From a secondary endosymbiont of Ctenarytaina eucalypti (GTDB taxonomy: Bacteria > Pseudomonadota > Gammaproteobacteria > Enterobacterales > Enterobacteriaceae), in the NCBI RefSeq assembly GCF_000287335.1, contig NC_018419.1:868001-932000 (forward strand): a stretch of 64,000 nucleotides of DNA. Reading direction: 5' to 3'. The position numbers were made by a program, and so were the translations under genes. Position 1 is the first letter of the stretch. Every line of letters begins with the position of its first letter. This document shows positions 48,234 through 58,456 of this stretch, in pieces. Below the pieces are notes generated by a model. The model made no database searches. It saw nothing but the letters and a program-made list of their open reading frames with translations, and was not told the DNA's origin.

Positions 48234-49514
48234 ATGAAAAAAAAAATAAAACATCTTCCCGTCCCTACGGCCAGCTCGCCGCTGGCCTCCTGGCTGTATT
48301 ATATTGAACACCTGCATGATAAGACTTGTGATCTAGGTCTGGAACGAGCAGGACATGTAGCCACTACCCTAAACTTACTAAATCCAGCGCCCTACGTCAT
48401 TTCTGTCGGTGGTACTAACGGAAAAGGCACCACTTGCCGTCTATTAGAGGTCATCTTGCTAGCACATGGCATAAAGGTTGGGGTCTATAGCTCCCCTCAT
48501 TTACTGCGCTACACCGAACGGGTGCGTATTCTAGGACGTGAGTTGACAAACGCTGATCATAGCGCCGCTATGGCAGTGATCGAGGCTGGCCGCGGACAAA
48601 TGTCCCTTAGCTATTTTGAGTTTGGCACGCTCGCGGCACTAGAGCTATTCCGGCAAGCCTCGCTGGATATCGTTATCCTTGAGGTTGGACTAGGAGGACG
48701 TCTGGATGCCACTAATATAGTTGATGCCGATCTTGCAGTTATTACGTCCATTGCTCTCGATCACACAGATTGCCTTGGCACGGATCGCGCTAGTATCGCG
48801 CGGGAAAAAGCCGGTATCTTTAGGCGTAATCGGCCAGTAATTGTGGGAGAGCCAGATAGGCCAACGACGGTTGATTCTGCTGCAATCGATATCGGCTCTA
48901 TTTTATACGCCCGCGATCGCGATTGGTGGTTTCAGAGCAACGGCCAGCACTGGCGTTGGTGGGACAGCGTACGTGAGCTAAAGACACTACCTCTACCTGG
49001 GATTCCTCTGGGAAATGCCGCCACCGCGTTAGCTGCTATTAACCGCTTATCATTCGCTGTTCCGGAAGAAGCGGTGCACCAGGGCTTGCGTATGGCAGAG
49101 CTGCCTGGACGTTTCCAGTGTATCAGCCAAACGCCTCTAACAATATTAGACGTGGCGCACAACCCCCAGGCTGCTGCCTACCTAGCCAGCAGCCTCAGAG
49201 TCCTACCCCGAGCTGGGCGGCTCCTGGCGGTCGTAGGCATGCTATCGGATAAAGATATTGCAGGTACGCTCGCTTGTCTGAAAAAGAAGGTAGATGTCTG
49301 GTATTGCGCATCTCTCGATGGACCACGAGGCGCCAGCGCCGCGCAACTCGCCGACCATCTTGACGGTAACTCGAAACAGTTCAATGATGTGATAAGCGCC
49401 TGGCGTCAAGCAAGAGCGGACTCTGCTCAGGATGATTGCGTACTGATCTTCGGCTCGTTCCATACCATATCAGAAGTCATGGCTGTAGCCGAAAAAGAAG
49501 ACATAAAAACATAA
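48234..49514 (+). CDS. folC: Bifunctional dihydrofolate synthase / folylpolyglutamate synthase
   Basis: Adds glutamate to dihydropteroate and to reduced folates. Start set at the ATG at 48234 (MKKKIKHLPVPTASSPL), 426 aa (422 in E. coli); an earlier in-frame start at 48171 would put non-conserved residues in front. The ATP loop reads GGTNGKGTTCRLLE (about residue 59), and the Mur-ligase-type motifs YFEFGTLAALELF, EVGLGGRLDATN and DVAHNPQAAAYLA are complete. Lies 70 bp after accD. The next gene in E. coli, dedD, is only a relic here. Confidence 0.97.
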   Translation: MKKKIKHLPVPTASSPLASWLYYIEHLHDKTCDLGLERAGHVATTLNLLNPAPYVISVGGTNGKGTTCRLLEVILLAHGIKVGVYSSPHLLRYTERVRILGRELTNADHSAAMAVIEAGRGQMSLSYFEFGTLAALELFRQASLDIVILEVGLGGRLDATNIVDADLAVITSIALDHTDCLGTDRASIAREKAGIFRRNRPVIVGEPDRPTTVDSAAIDIGSILYARDRDWWFQSNGQHWRWWDSVRELKTLPLPGIPLGNAATALAAINRLSFAVPEEAVHQGLRMAELPGRFQCISQTPLTILDVAHNPQAAAYLASSLRVLPRAGRLLAVVGMLSDKDIAGTLACLKKKVDVWYCASLDGPRGASAAQLADHLDGNSKQFNDVISAWRQARADSAQDDCVLIFGSFHTISEVMAVAEKEDIKT

Positions 49515-49757
49515 TGTGCCGAGCACCGGTATGCACTTCTGCCTGATGAGAGTATATGATTCTTCTTGCTGTGCGTATACTCACTAATAGTACTGATACT
49601 GCGTGGTTTACTAGACAGTAACAAGAAACGCTACCAGAAAACACGCGCCATCACTCTGCTGATGCCGCAACCTGAAAACCGTGATAGCCTCATAATATTA
49701 CACCGCCACTTTCCCAGTTACTACTAAACTAATAGCAATCAATACAACCCATTACCC

Positions 49758-50000
49758 TTGACGGTCAACCAAAAGGCGCCAAGGGCGAATATAGCCTCGG
49801 TGGTACAGTTAGAAGCACTGAAAAACGTTGTAAAAGTCTTAGAAATCATCACTAAGATTCGATTTTTAGCTTATGTTATTTATCCCCCACCCTTAAAGAC
49901 CCAGCAAAGGAACAGATTAGGTGAATATTTTTTGGGCCGTAGCCTCCAAGGAATAACTACGACCTTCGCTCCCAAATCTGGAGAAAATGTAGCGACATAA
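49758..50000 (+). pseudogene. dedD: Decayed cell-division protein DedD (SPOR domain)
   Basis: Between folC and cvpA, where E. coli has dedD. The stretch reads ASVVQLEALKNVVKVLEIIT against the DedD SPOR domain AYVVQLGALKNADKVNEIVG, followed by LAYVIYPPP against AGYRVYTSP. After that the frame is lost and a stop follows at about 50000. The N-terminal membrane anchor and Pro/Glu-rich linker are not recognisable in 49515-49757. DedD binds denuded septal glycan strands and assists constriction. The rest of the 843-bp gap holds no gene. Confidence 0.85.
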
Positions 50001-50357
50001 ATAGGGTATTACATTTCTATAAATAAATGATACATCTTTGCAAGTCTGTCATGCAGCCAGGAAAAGGTTACGAGACATAGCAGTAGGCTCTGCTATAACG
50101 AGCATGGTGACGATGCCGTTACCGCAACTGCATCATTCTCAATCCGACTCACTGAATCATGCTGAGACTGTTCATCCAATGGGAGGCAGGTGATCAGTGG
50201 ATACACCTCTGCACGAGCTTTCATAAATAAAAAGTAGTTTTTAATCTCGATGATTTATTTCACCATGAGGTATTAATCCCCTTGAGTAAATGGTTACTGT
50301 TTCTGTTAGACTTCAACTTCTACCAGCTCACTACACGTATGAGCAAGGAAAAAATCC

Positions 50358-50816
50358 ATGATCTGGGTTGACTACGTCATTATCAGCATCATTATATTTT
50401 CCGCTCTAGTAAGCGTTTTTCGTGGGTTCGTATGTGAAGCATTGTCTCTGGTGACTTGGGGATGTGCATTTTTTGTCACCAGTCATTACTACGGTGACCT
50501 TGCGATACACTTCAGTAGTTTTAAAGCTCAGATGGTGCGGAACAGCATCGCTATTGTAATAATATTCATATTAGTGCTACTTGTTGGGTCAATCCTACAG
50601 TATTTGCTTAACTTTTTGGTGGAACGGGGCGGTTTGTCTGGCACTGACCGGGAGCTTGGTGTCTGTTTCGGCATTCTACGAGGCATTTTTATCGTAACAG
50701 CTGGACTATTTTTTCTTAATCACTTCACTGGTTTTTCCAATAGCCAGGACTGGCAGCAGTCCCAGCTGATACCGATGTTTAGAAACATCATTAGATGGTT
50801 TTTTGGTTATCCGTAA
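50358..50816 (+). CDS. cvpA: CvpA family inner-membrane protein
   Basis: Inner-membrane protein needed for colicin V export in E. coli; its normal role is unclear, but it is linked to envelope stress and purine genes because it shares an operon with purF. 152 aa versus 162 in E. coli: the last ten residues (Ser-rich tail) are missing, with the stop right after RWFFGYP. Four hydrophobic helices and conserved stretches RGFVCEALSLVTWGCAFFV and GLSGTDRELGVCFGILRG are kept. It lies 61 bp before purF and probably shares its promoter. Confidence 0.93.
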   Translation: MIWVDYVIISIIIFSALVSVFRGFVCEALSLVTWGCAFFVTSHYYGDLAIHFSSFKAQMVRNSIAIVIIFILVLLVGSILQYLLNFLVERGGLSGTDRELGVCFGILRGIFIVTAGLFFLNHFTGFSNSQDWQQSQLIPMFRNIIRWFFGYP

Positions 50817-50877
50817 AGCACGGTACGTGTCTCACCTGGGTAGTGTTAATCAGTAATTCTGATAAGGAAATAACAAC

Positions 50878-52395
50878 ATGTGCGGTATTGTCGGAATCGC
50901 TGGTTTTATGCCGGTAAACCAGTCTATATATGATGCATTAACGGTGCTGCAGCATCGTGGACAAGATGCAGCAGGCATTGTGACTATCGATGCATTGAAT
51001 TGCTTTCACCTGCATAAAGAGAATGGACTGGTGAAGGATGTTTTCGAGGCTTCACATATGCAGCGCTTGCAGGGCAACATAGGTCTGGGGCATGTACGCT
51101 ATCCGACCGCCGGAAGCTCTTGTGCCTCAGAAGCACAGCCATTTTACGTCAACTCCCCCTTCGGCATAACCCTAGCGCACAACGGCAACCTGACTAACGC
51201 CCACGAATTGCGTAGGACACTGTTTAAAAACGGTCGTCGTCATGTCAACACCACCTCTGACTCAGAAATACTGCTTAACGTCTTCGCGGCTGAGCTTGAT
51301 TGTTTCCCGAATTATCCGCTGGAGGCGGACAATATTTTCGCCGCAGTAGCAGCTACCCACCAGAAAATTCGAGGCGCCTACGCATGCATCGGCATGATCA
51401 TCGGCCACGGTCTATTTGCCTTTCGCGACCCCAACGGCATTCGCCCCCTAGTGATTGGTCAACGAACACTACAAGATGGACGAAGTGAGTATATCGTCGC
51501 CTCAGAAAGCGTAGCGCTGGATACACTGGGATTTAATTTTCTACGCGACATTACACCAGGTGAGGCGGTGTACGTTACGGGAGAAGGGCAGCTTTTTAGT
51601 CGGCAATGTGCTCAGAACCCTAGACATCATCCATGTCTTTTTGAGTATGTCTATTTCGCCAGGCCGGATTCATTTATTGATAAAATTTCAGTCTACAGTG
51701 CACGTGTACGAATGGGTAAGATGCTGGGAGAGAAAATAGCTCGCGAGTGGGATACGCTCAAGATCGATGTGGTGATCCCCATCCCAGAAACCTCCTGCGA
51801 TATCGCTCTAGAGATCGCCCGCATTCTCAAAAACCCTTATCGTCAAGGTTTTGTCAAAAACCGCTATCTTGGTCGAACCTTTATCATGCCCGGTCAGAAG
51901 GTTCGGCGTCAATCAGTTCGTCGTAAGCTCAACGCTAACCGTGCTGAATTCCGCGATAAAAATGTACTGCTAGTTGACGACTCAATCGTACGCGGTACGA
52001 CCTCAGAGCAAATTGTTGAAATGGCGAGGGAAGCGGGTGCCCGTCAAGTTTACCTGGCCTCCGCTGCACCAGAAATCCGCTTCCCAAATGTGTATGGGAT
52101 CGATATACCTAGCGCAAGCGAGCTGATTGCTCACGGTCGTGAGGTAGAGGAAATTCGACAGATGATCGGCGCCGATGCGCTGATCTTTCAAGATTTAGCA
52201 GCTCTGGAAAAAGCGGTGCGGGAAGATAATCCCGATGTTAAGCAATTTGAGTCCTCGGTATTCAACGGCATCTACATCACGCGTGATGTAGATCAAGCAT
52301 ACCTTGATTATCTAGAGTCGCTTCGCAACGATCACGCCAAAGCACTTCGCGCACGAGCTGAAGTGCAACATCTTGCAATGCATGACGAAAATTAA
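50878..52395 (+). CDS. purF: Amidophosphoribosyltransferase
   Basis: First committed enzyme of purine synthesis: transfers the glutamine amide to PRPP. 505 aa, as in E. coli. The N-terminal glutaminase begins [10 protein letters not shown], leaving the catalytic Cys at position 1 after Met removal; [12 protein letters not shown] and the C-terminal PRPP-binding loop [20 protein letters not shown] are intact. No PurR-type operator was recognised upstream, which fits general loss of regulators, though the search was by eye. Followed by ubiX after 274 bp. Confidence 0.98.
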   Translation: MCGIVGIAGFMPVNQSIYDALTVLQHRGQDAAGIVTIDALNCFHLHKENGLVKDVFEASHMQRLQGNIGLGHVRYPTAGSSCASEAQPFYVNSPFGITLAHNGNLTNAHELRRTLFKNGRRHVNTTSDSEILLNVFAAELDCFPNYPLEADNIFAAVAATHQKIRGAYACIGMIIGHGLFAFRDPNGIRPLVIGQRTLQDGRSEYIVASESVALDTLGFNFLRDITPGEAVYVTGEGQLFSRQCAQNPRHHPCLFEYVYFARPDSFIDKISVYSARVRMGKMLGEKIAREWDTLKIDVVIPIPETSCDIALEIARILKNPYRQGFVKNRYLGRTFIMPGQKVRRQSVRRKLNANRAEFRDKNVLLVDDSIVRGTTSEQIVEMAREAGARQVYLASAAPEIRFPNVYGIDIPSASELIAHGREVEEIRQMIGADALIFQDLAALEKAVREDNPDVKQFESSVFNGIYITRDVDQAYLDYLESLRNDHAKALRARAEVQHLAMHDEN

Positions 52396-52669
52396 TTAAT
52401 GCCGTACCCGTGAAGTCGTAGTTTAAAACACACCATGAACATTGATTTCATGTAAAGATGCTTTTCCGCATATGTCTGGCAGTAATGCGCCCCCATGAAT
52501 GTTTGCCATGCCCAACTAAGGAGGGGGATCGTTTTTTATTTATGTCATTTTTGACATCTCGATGCACTAAGCTCTGCCGCGGGACCCGCTTTTTTACAAT
52601 AATTGGCAAGCACTATTCCGGTCAACCACACTGGTTGTTTATAGTTTTCCTATTCACGGGATTCGATCA

Positions 52670-53239
52670 ATGAAACGTCTGATTGTCGGTATAAGTGGCG
52701 CCAGCGGCGCCCTGTATGGGGTACGACTGCTACAAGTATTGAGCGCACTACCCGCGCTTGAAACCCATCTGGTCATGAGCTCGGCAGCGCAGCAAACCTT
52801 AACCCTGGAGACAGCGTACAGCTTACACGAAGTGCAGGCACTAGCATCTGCAGTTCATGACCCTCAAGACATTGCCGCTAGCATCAGCTCTGGTGCATTT
52901 AAAACTCTTGGCATGATCATTCTTCCCTGCTCCATAAAAACCCTCTCGGGTATCGTTAATAGTTACAGCGATGGGCTACTAACGCGCGCGGCCGATGTAG
53001 TGCTAAAAGAACGGCGACGATTGGTGCTAGGCGTACGAGAAACACCACTGCATTTGGGTCACTTACGCCTGATGACCTTAGCAGCTGAGCTCGGCGCGCT
53101 CATCATGCCCCCGGTTCCTGCCTTTTATCATAAGCCTGCACAGATCAGTGAGCTTATCGACCAAACGATAAATCGAGTGCTAGACCAATTCGATCTTGTC
53201 CTACCGAAAGATCTTTTTCAAAGGTGGAAAGACGGCTAA
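52670..53239 (+). CDS. ubiX: Flavin prenyltransferase UbiX
   Basis: Makes prenylated FMN, the cofactor that UbiD needs to decarboxylate 4-hydroxy-3-polyprenylbenzoate in ubiquinone synthesis. 189 aa, as in E. coli. FMN-binding start MKRLIVGISGASGALYGVRL, the VILPCS-like segment IILPCSIKTLSGI and the C-terminal ETPLHLGHLRLM and MPPVPAFYHKP motifs are conserved. Last gene of the accD-ubiX cluster. Its presence fits with the kept complex I, which reduces ubiquinone. Confidence 0.97.
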   Translation: MKRLIVGISGASGALYGVRLLQVLSALPALETHLVMSSAAQQTLTLETAYSLHEVQALASAVHDPQDIAASISSGAFKTLGMIILPCSIKTLSGIVNSYSDGLLTRAADVVLKERRRLVLGVRETPLHLGHLRLMTLAAELGALIMPPVPAFYHKPAQISELIDQTINRVLDQFDLVLPKDLFQRWKDG

Positions 53240-53529
53240 CACCTGTAGCCAAACATTAATGTCATATGCAACAAGTCATTAATCACTGTTTATGATAAAA
53301 TCAATCATGCTTAATATGCTGAGTTAACTGAACGTGCAGGTGGATGTGTTGAACAAAGCAGCATGTTTTTGACGCATTAGTTGCTAGCAAGGGTCTTCGT
53401 AGGCGCAGGTAGGTTGAAGCGATGTGGACTACTTAATAAACTGACAACAGTTTAATACTAGGACCCCCTTTATTTTACCTTTTCTTACTGCAACAGCATA
53501 ATCATGCGACCTCCATTTCTCCTAACGCT

Positions 53530-53843
53530 AGAAATGCTTTAATTTTTCATATGCTAATTTCAGCCAGATATTCGGCAATAGTTAGCCACGATTTTTCAGG
53601 AAACATGACCTTATTCAGAAGCTAAGTTGAAAGCGCGTTATAAGACGAATAAGAAAACCTTAATCAAGATTACACACTACAATCTCTCTGCTTCACAGCA
53701 GAAATGGCTCTTGATTTGATTCCTATACACAAACGGAGGTATTTTAAATACGGTGGATGCTGTTACCCGGATGGTCTGATAAAATTTCTTGATAAAAATC
53801 CGTGAGCGGCAGTGTATCAAGCGCACTCCCGAAAAATACATAA
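53530..53843 (+). pseudogene. ybaB: Decayed nucleoid-associated protein YbaB
   Basis: E. coli order is ybaB-recR-htpG. Upstream of the recR relic one can read TLIKIT against AGLVKVT (about 53655), then H-S-R-N-G-S-stop-F-D against HNCRRVEIDPS, TVDAVTRMV against FNDAARRIE, and at the end SGSVSSALPKNT-stop against MASVSSGMQLPPGFK. Frames shift between fragments and stops occur. The spacing fits the 109-codon gene. The similarity of each fragment is modest; the case rests on order, spacing and strand together. Confidence 0.5.
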
Positions 53844-53879
53844 ACGACAGAGATAGGCACTTGCATGTGTCGTGCTATC

Positions 53880-54420
53880 TACTAGAAGATTGCGCTTCTT
53901 ACAATAATGCTTTGCTACATATCTTTAGTCCATGGTGCCGGAGGCTATCTATTAACCTGAACCAAACTTTTAAGGCAGCGCTATCCGTGACCCAATAAGT
54001 GATTGCACGTAATTTTAATTTTTATGCTAATATTTAATATCCTGACTCATGTTATGCGTACAGAACAGCCCTAAAATATAAGCGAAAACCGTTATATTTT
54101 TATAATTGAATCGGAAGAGATTACTGCCGAATGCGTTCATACTATGAGAGCCCCTAGTTATTTTAGACCTTAGCTACCTACATATGGGATCGTGAGTCAT
54201 TTTACACCTTAACTATTCTGTAAAGAGTATGCGTGAACATCACTTCAATGCACTTTTCCGATGCTTGTGCCGAATATTATAATTTATACAACGAAGCCAT
54301 CGGAAATCCATGCACATAAAGATGCTATTACCTACTTTTTTATCGCTTCTAGCACGCTAGAAGCGAGAGTATCACCTCATCACATACCTATCATCGCCCC
54401 GTGTCTGGGGCGAGTCGTTA
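53880..54420 (+). pseudogene. recR: Decayed recombination mediator RecR
   Basis: Lies directly upstream of htpG as in E. coli and has the expected 600-bp size. Fragments in order: LLTIMLCYISLVHGAGG against LLTQLMEALRCLPGVGP, KLLRQRY against TLLQRDR, ESEEITAECVHTM against ESPADIYAIEQTG, SYF-R-P against RYFVLMG, IIIYTTKPSEIHA against VILATNPTVEGEA and LEARVSPHHIPI against VEASRIAHGVPV. Stops and shifts separate them. RecR acts with RecF and RecO to load RecA at gaps, so this repair route appears lost. The end overlaps the region of the htpG promoter. Confidence 0.6.
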
Positions 54421-54439
54421 GTACGATAGTGCCTTTCTG

Positions 54440-54468
54440 CTTGAAATCTCTTGCGCTTAACCCCATTT
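54440..54468 (+). promoter_or_regulatory. Sigma-32 (heat-shock) promoter of htpG
   Basis: CTTGAAA (54440-54446), 14-base spacer, CCCCATTT (54461-54468): an almost perfect sigma-32 promoter 58 bp before the htpG start. It is preserved inside sequence that otherwise decays. Confidence 0.9.
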
Positions 54469-54525
54469 ATTAATCATTCTCGTTGTTAACCATTTATTTA
54501 ATCATATTTAGGATTGAGGTGCAAT

Positions 54526-56418
54526 ATGAGTATTAAAGGACAAGAAACTCGCGGCTTCCAGTCAGAAGTCAAGTCCCTGCTTCATCTAATGATAAATTCT
54601 ATTTATTCCAATAAAGAAATCTTTTTGCGAGAGTTGGTTTCCAACGCATCTGATGCAGCGGATAAGCTTCGTTTTCGAGCCCTGTCGCAACCAACTTTAT
54701 ACGAAACAGACAGCGAATTGCGCCTCCGTATTGCTCTCAATAAAGAAAAACGCACGATTATACTTAGCGATAACGGTATCGGCATGCGCCGCGCCGAAGT
54801 CATCGAGAACTTAGGAACAATTGCTAAATCCGGCACAAAAGCCTTCCTTGACTCTATGAAATCCGATCACCTCAAAGAGCATCCGCTTATCGGTCAATTT
54901 GGCGTGGGGTTTTATTCCGTGTTTATCGTGGCCGATAAAGTTACCGTCCGGACACGAGCCGCTGGCGCGCATGCTGATGAGGGAGTATTCTGGGAATCTG
55001 CTGGCGAGGGCGATTATACCATTGCTGATATTATCAAGCCAGACCGCGGGACTGATATCACTCTATATTTGCGTAAGTGTGAGGACGAATTCCTCGATGC
55101 GTTCCGACTTAAAAGTATCATCCAAAAATACTCAGACCATATCGCACTGCCGGTCGAAATTGCGATACCCACTAAAATAGATGCAGAAGTTAGCGATGAA
55201 CCAGTAATAACCTGGGAAAAAATCAACAAAGCGCAGGCACTTTGGACTCGGAAAAAGAAAGAGATAAGCGATGAAGAATATAAGGAATTTTATAAACATC
55301 TCTCACATGACTACAGTGACCCGTTAAGTTGGAGCCACAACAGTGTCGAAGGTCAGCAGGAATATACCAGTCTTCTTTATCTCCCGGCGAAGGCGCCTAT
55401 GAATATCTGGCATCGCGAGCATAAACACGGGCTTAAACTCTATGTTCAACGCGTCTTCATTATGGATGATGCCGAACAATTCATGCCGAACTATCTACGT
55501 TTCATGAAGGGGTTGATTGATTCCAAGAATCTTCCGCTGAACGTGTCGAGAGAAATCTTACAAGATAGCCGTATTACTCACAATCTAAAAGCAGCTCTGA
55601 CTAAACGGGCCTTATTGATGCTGGAAAAGCTGGCCAAAGACGACCCAAAACAATATCAATCATTCTGGAAGGAGTTCGGTTTGTTTCTGAAAGAAGGCGT
55701 TGGGGAGGATTCTGCTAACCGTAACGTGGTGGCCAAACTACTGCGTTTCGCATCAACCTACAGCGATAGTCAAACACAAACCGTCTCGCTAGAGGAATAT
55801 GTTGGTCGATTAGAAAAAGGACAAGAAAAAATTTACTATATCACCGCCGATAGCTATTCTTCTGCCAAGAGCAGTCCCCATCTGGAGCTACTGAGTAAAA
55901 AAGGCATTGAAGTGCTGCTGCTCTCCGATCGTATTGATGAATGGATGATGAGCTATTTGACAGAGTTTGACGGAAAAGGCTTTCAGTCGGTCAGCAAATC
56001 CGATCCGGAGCTGGATAAACTAGCTGATAAGGACCAAGAGGAAAAAAAAGAAGCCGAAAAAGCACTTCAACCTTTTGTTGAACGTGTGAAAAAATACCTG
56101 GGCGAGCGTATTAAAGAAGTTCGGCTCACTCATCGCTTAACGGATACCCCAGCTATTGTTATCACGGACACGAATGATATGACAACACAAATGGCTAAAC
56201 TGTTTGCGTCCGCCGGGCAAACAGCCCCAGAAATTAAGTATATTTTTGAACTGAACCCGGAGAATGCGCTCGTAAAACGTACTGCTAATATCTCTGATGA
56301 CGAAACATTCAGCGAATGGATAGAGCTACTGTTGGACCAGGCGTTGCTAGCTGAGTGTGGTACGCTTGAAGATCCTAATAAGTTTATTCGACGCATGAAT
56401 CATCTTTTAAAAGCATGA
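54526..56418 (+). CDS. htpG: Chaperone HtpG (bacterial Hsp90)
   Basis: ATP-dependent Hsp90-type chaperone. Start set at the ATG at 54526 ([20 protein letters not shown]), 630 aa (624 in E. coli), with GAGG upstream. The GHKL ATPase motifs are kept: [20 protein letters not shown] and GQFGVGFYS; the middle-domain region [11 protein letters not shown] and the C-terminal dimerisation domain ending [11 protein letters not shown] are complete. Preceded by a sigma-32 promoter and followed by adk as in E. coli, but separately promoted. Confidence 0.98.
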   Translation: MSIKGQETRGFQSEVKSLLHLMINSIYSNKEIFLRELVSNASDAADKLRFRALSQPTLYETDSELRLRIALNKEKRTIILSDNGIGMRRAEVIENLGTIAKSGTKAFLDSMKSDHLKEHPLIGQFGVGFYSVFIVADKVTVRTRAAGAHADEGVFWESAGEGDYTIADIIKPDRGTDITLYLRKCEDEFLDAFRLKSIIQKYSDHIALPVEIAIPTKIDAEVSDEPVITWEKINKAQALWTRKKKEISDEEYKEFYKHLSHDYSDPLSWSHNSVEGQQEYTSLLYLPAKAPMNIWHREHKHGLKLYVQRVFIMDDAEQFMPNYLRFMKGLIDSKNLPLNVSREILQDSRITHNLKAALTKRALLMLEKLAKDDPKQYQSFWKEFGLFLKEGVGEDSANRNVVAKLLRFASTYSDSQTQTVSLEEYVGRLEKGQEKIYYITADSYSSAKSSPHLELLSKKGIEVLLLSDRIDEWMMSYLTEFDGKGFQSVSKSDPELDKLADKDQEEKKEAEKALQPFVERVKKYLGERIKEVRLTHRLTDTPAIVITDTNDMTTQMAKLFASAGQTAPEIKYIFELNPENALVKRTANISDDETFSEWIELLLDQALLAECGTLEDPNKFIRRMNHLLKA

Positions 56419-56629
56419 CGATAGCATAGCACAACCTTCTTGAGAAAAAATCAGTGTTGCTCTCTACTTTTCTACATGAAGCTAGACTCGCGTTACTCTA
56501 TAGCTAAATGTACGATCGATGCTTCCGCATGCCCTCTTCGGGTGGCGGTTCAGACTACCAAGGGCGATAACACATTGAATGTTTACTTTTTAACTTTCAC
56601 ATAGTTTGGGAGTCTGAAAGGAGCTTTAA

Positions 56630-57271
<642 letters not shown>

Positions 57272-57330
57272 GGCACTGACAGAAAAGAACTATTAAATCT
57301 ATCTTTCAGGACCCAAGAACGTCGTCTCTA

Positions 57331-57360
57331 TATGCAACTAAGCGCTAGCCTAGTTGCATA
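57331..57360. repeat. Perfect 10-bp hairpin after adk
   Basis: tatgcaacta (57331-57340) and tagttgcata (57351-57360) are exact reverse complements around a 10-base loop, 60 bp after the adk stop. No T run follows, so it may act as a transcript-end stabiliser rather than a classical terminator. Confidence 0.7.
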
Positions 57361-57769
57361 CTGCCTAGGTGTCTTTATTAAATATCTTTAAAACTGAAAC
57401 AACGCACTCTAGTATGCCAAACGATTAAATAGGCTTTCATATATATTACCGCTTAGAATCACTAACAAATAACATATATACGTAAATGACTGCTGGTTAG
57501 GTAAAAATCACCACTCTAAAAACTGTTTATATTTTTATCAATGAGTAGTGTAAAATCTAAAAAAGCTTACTATTGGGCAATAGAGCACAAATTCTACTCT
57601 AGATTGTCATTCTACAAGAACAGATTTTAGTTCAGGAGATGTTGCTTCGCAAAGTCTAGCATGCATGCTTTAATGTTTAACTGATTAATTAGTTCAATCA
57701 ATCGAAGCAATAAAATTATTTTTAAAAAAACACTACAAACGGTAGGATGGATAAGGATCCTGCAATAAA

Positions 57770-58456
57770 GTAAGAACAACACAGCGTATTAATAATTAAT
57801 CTAGGAACTTTATCAGCCCCTGATCCTAAGACCGTCAATCTCTATTTATCTGAATTGCTCAGCGAGAAGCGGGTCATACATAATCCTCACGCACTGTGAA
57901 CAGTTCCTGCTTTACGGAGCTATCTCGCCTTTTCGTGCGCCAAAAGTAGCTCTAAACTCTATCAGGGCATTAGCGAGCACTGCCGTGCGGCCTTACTTTT
58001 AGATCAGATTTATTCGCGACGATTACGCGGCGTATCTAGCATATATTGTCGCACTGAATTACAATATCGCTAACACGTTTCACGACATGCTACAGAGCTA
58101 CACTAAAGAGGAGGATGATTAGCCGCAGCGATGCGACACCACCCGACAGGCCTTGACTGAAACCCTGAGCTCAAGACTAGATTATCCGGAAAAGCAGGTG
58201 ATAATGACTTTTCAGTAACGCTTTAGGCTGAATCTCTAGCCAGTGCGCCTTCCAAAGAAAAAAATGAAAGCGCTACCATCCCCAGGCGGTCACTCGAGTG
58301 CAGATGAGTGGTCCTGGTGTACGGCTAATGACTTAGAGGCCTTGGGTAGAGATCCAAATAAAAAATCGACATATCTTTGAACATGTCGTCGCTAGATCGT
58401 TGTATTATATTACCGCTCTCAACGACAATGCGCGCTATGTGAAGATGCTCGCGTAG
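57770..58456 (+). pseudogene. hemH: Decayed ferrochelatase (hemH)
   Basis: Downstream of adk as in E. coli. Readable pieces in order: VLIINLGTLSAPDPKTVNLY against [32 protein letters not shown] against LKQFLSDRRVVD, IRDDYAAYLAYIVALNYNIA against IRDYADNHDYINALANSVR, QRCDTTRQALTETLSSRL against QRCRTTTRELASALGM, PEKQVIMTFQ-stop-RF against PEKVMMTFQSRF, and YITALNDNARYVKMLA-stop against YIPALNATPEHIEMMANLV. Several stops and frameshifts plus deletions (about 690 of 960 bp remain). Ferrochelatase inserts iron in the last step of heme synthesis. Confidence 0.93.
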
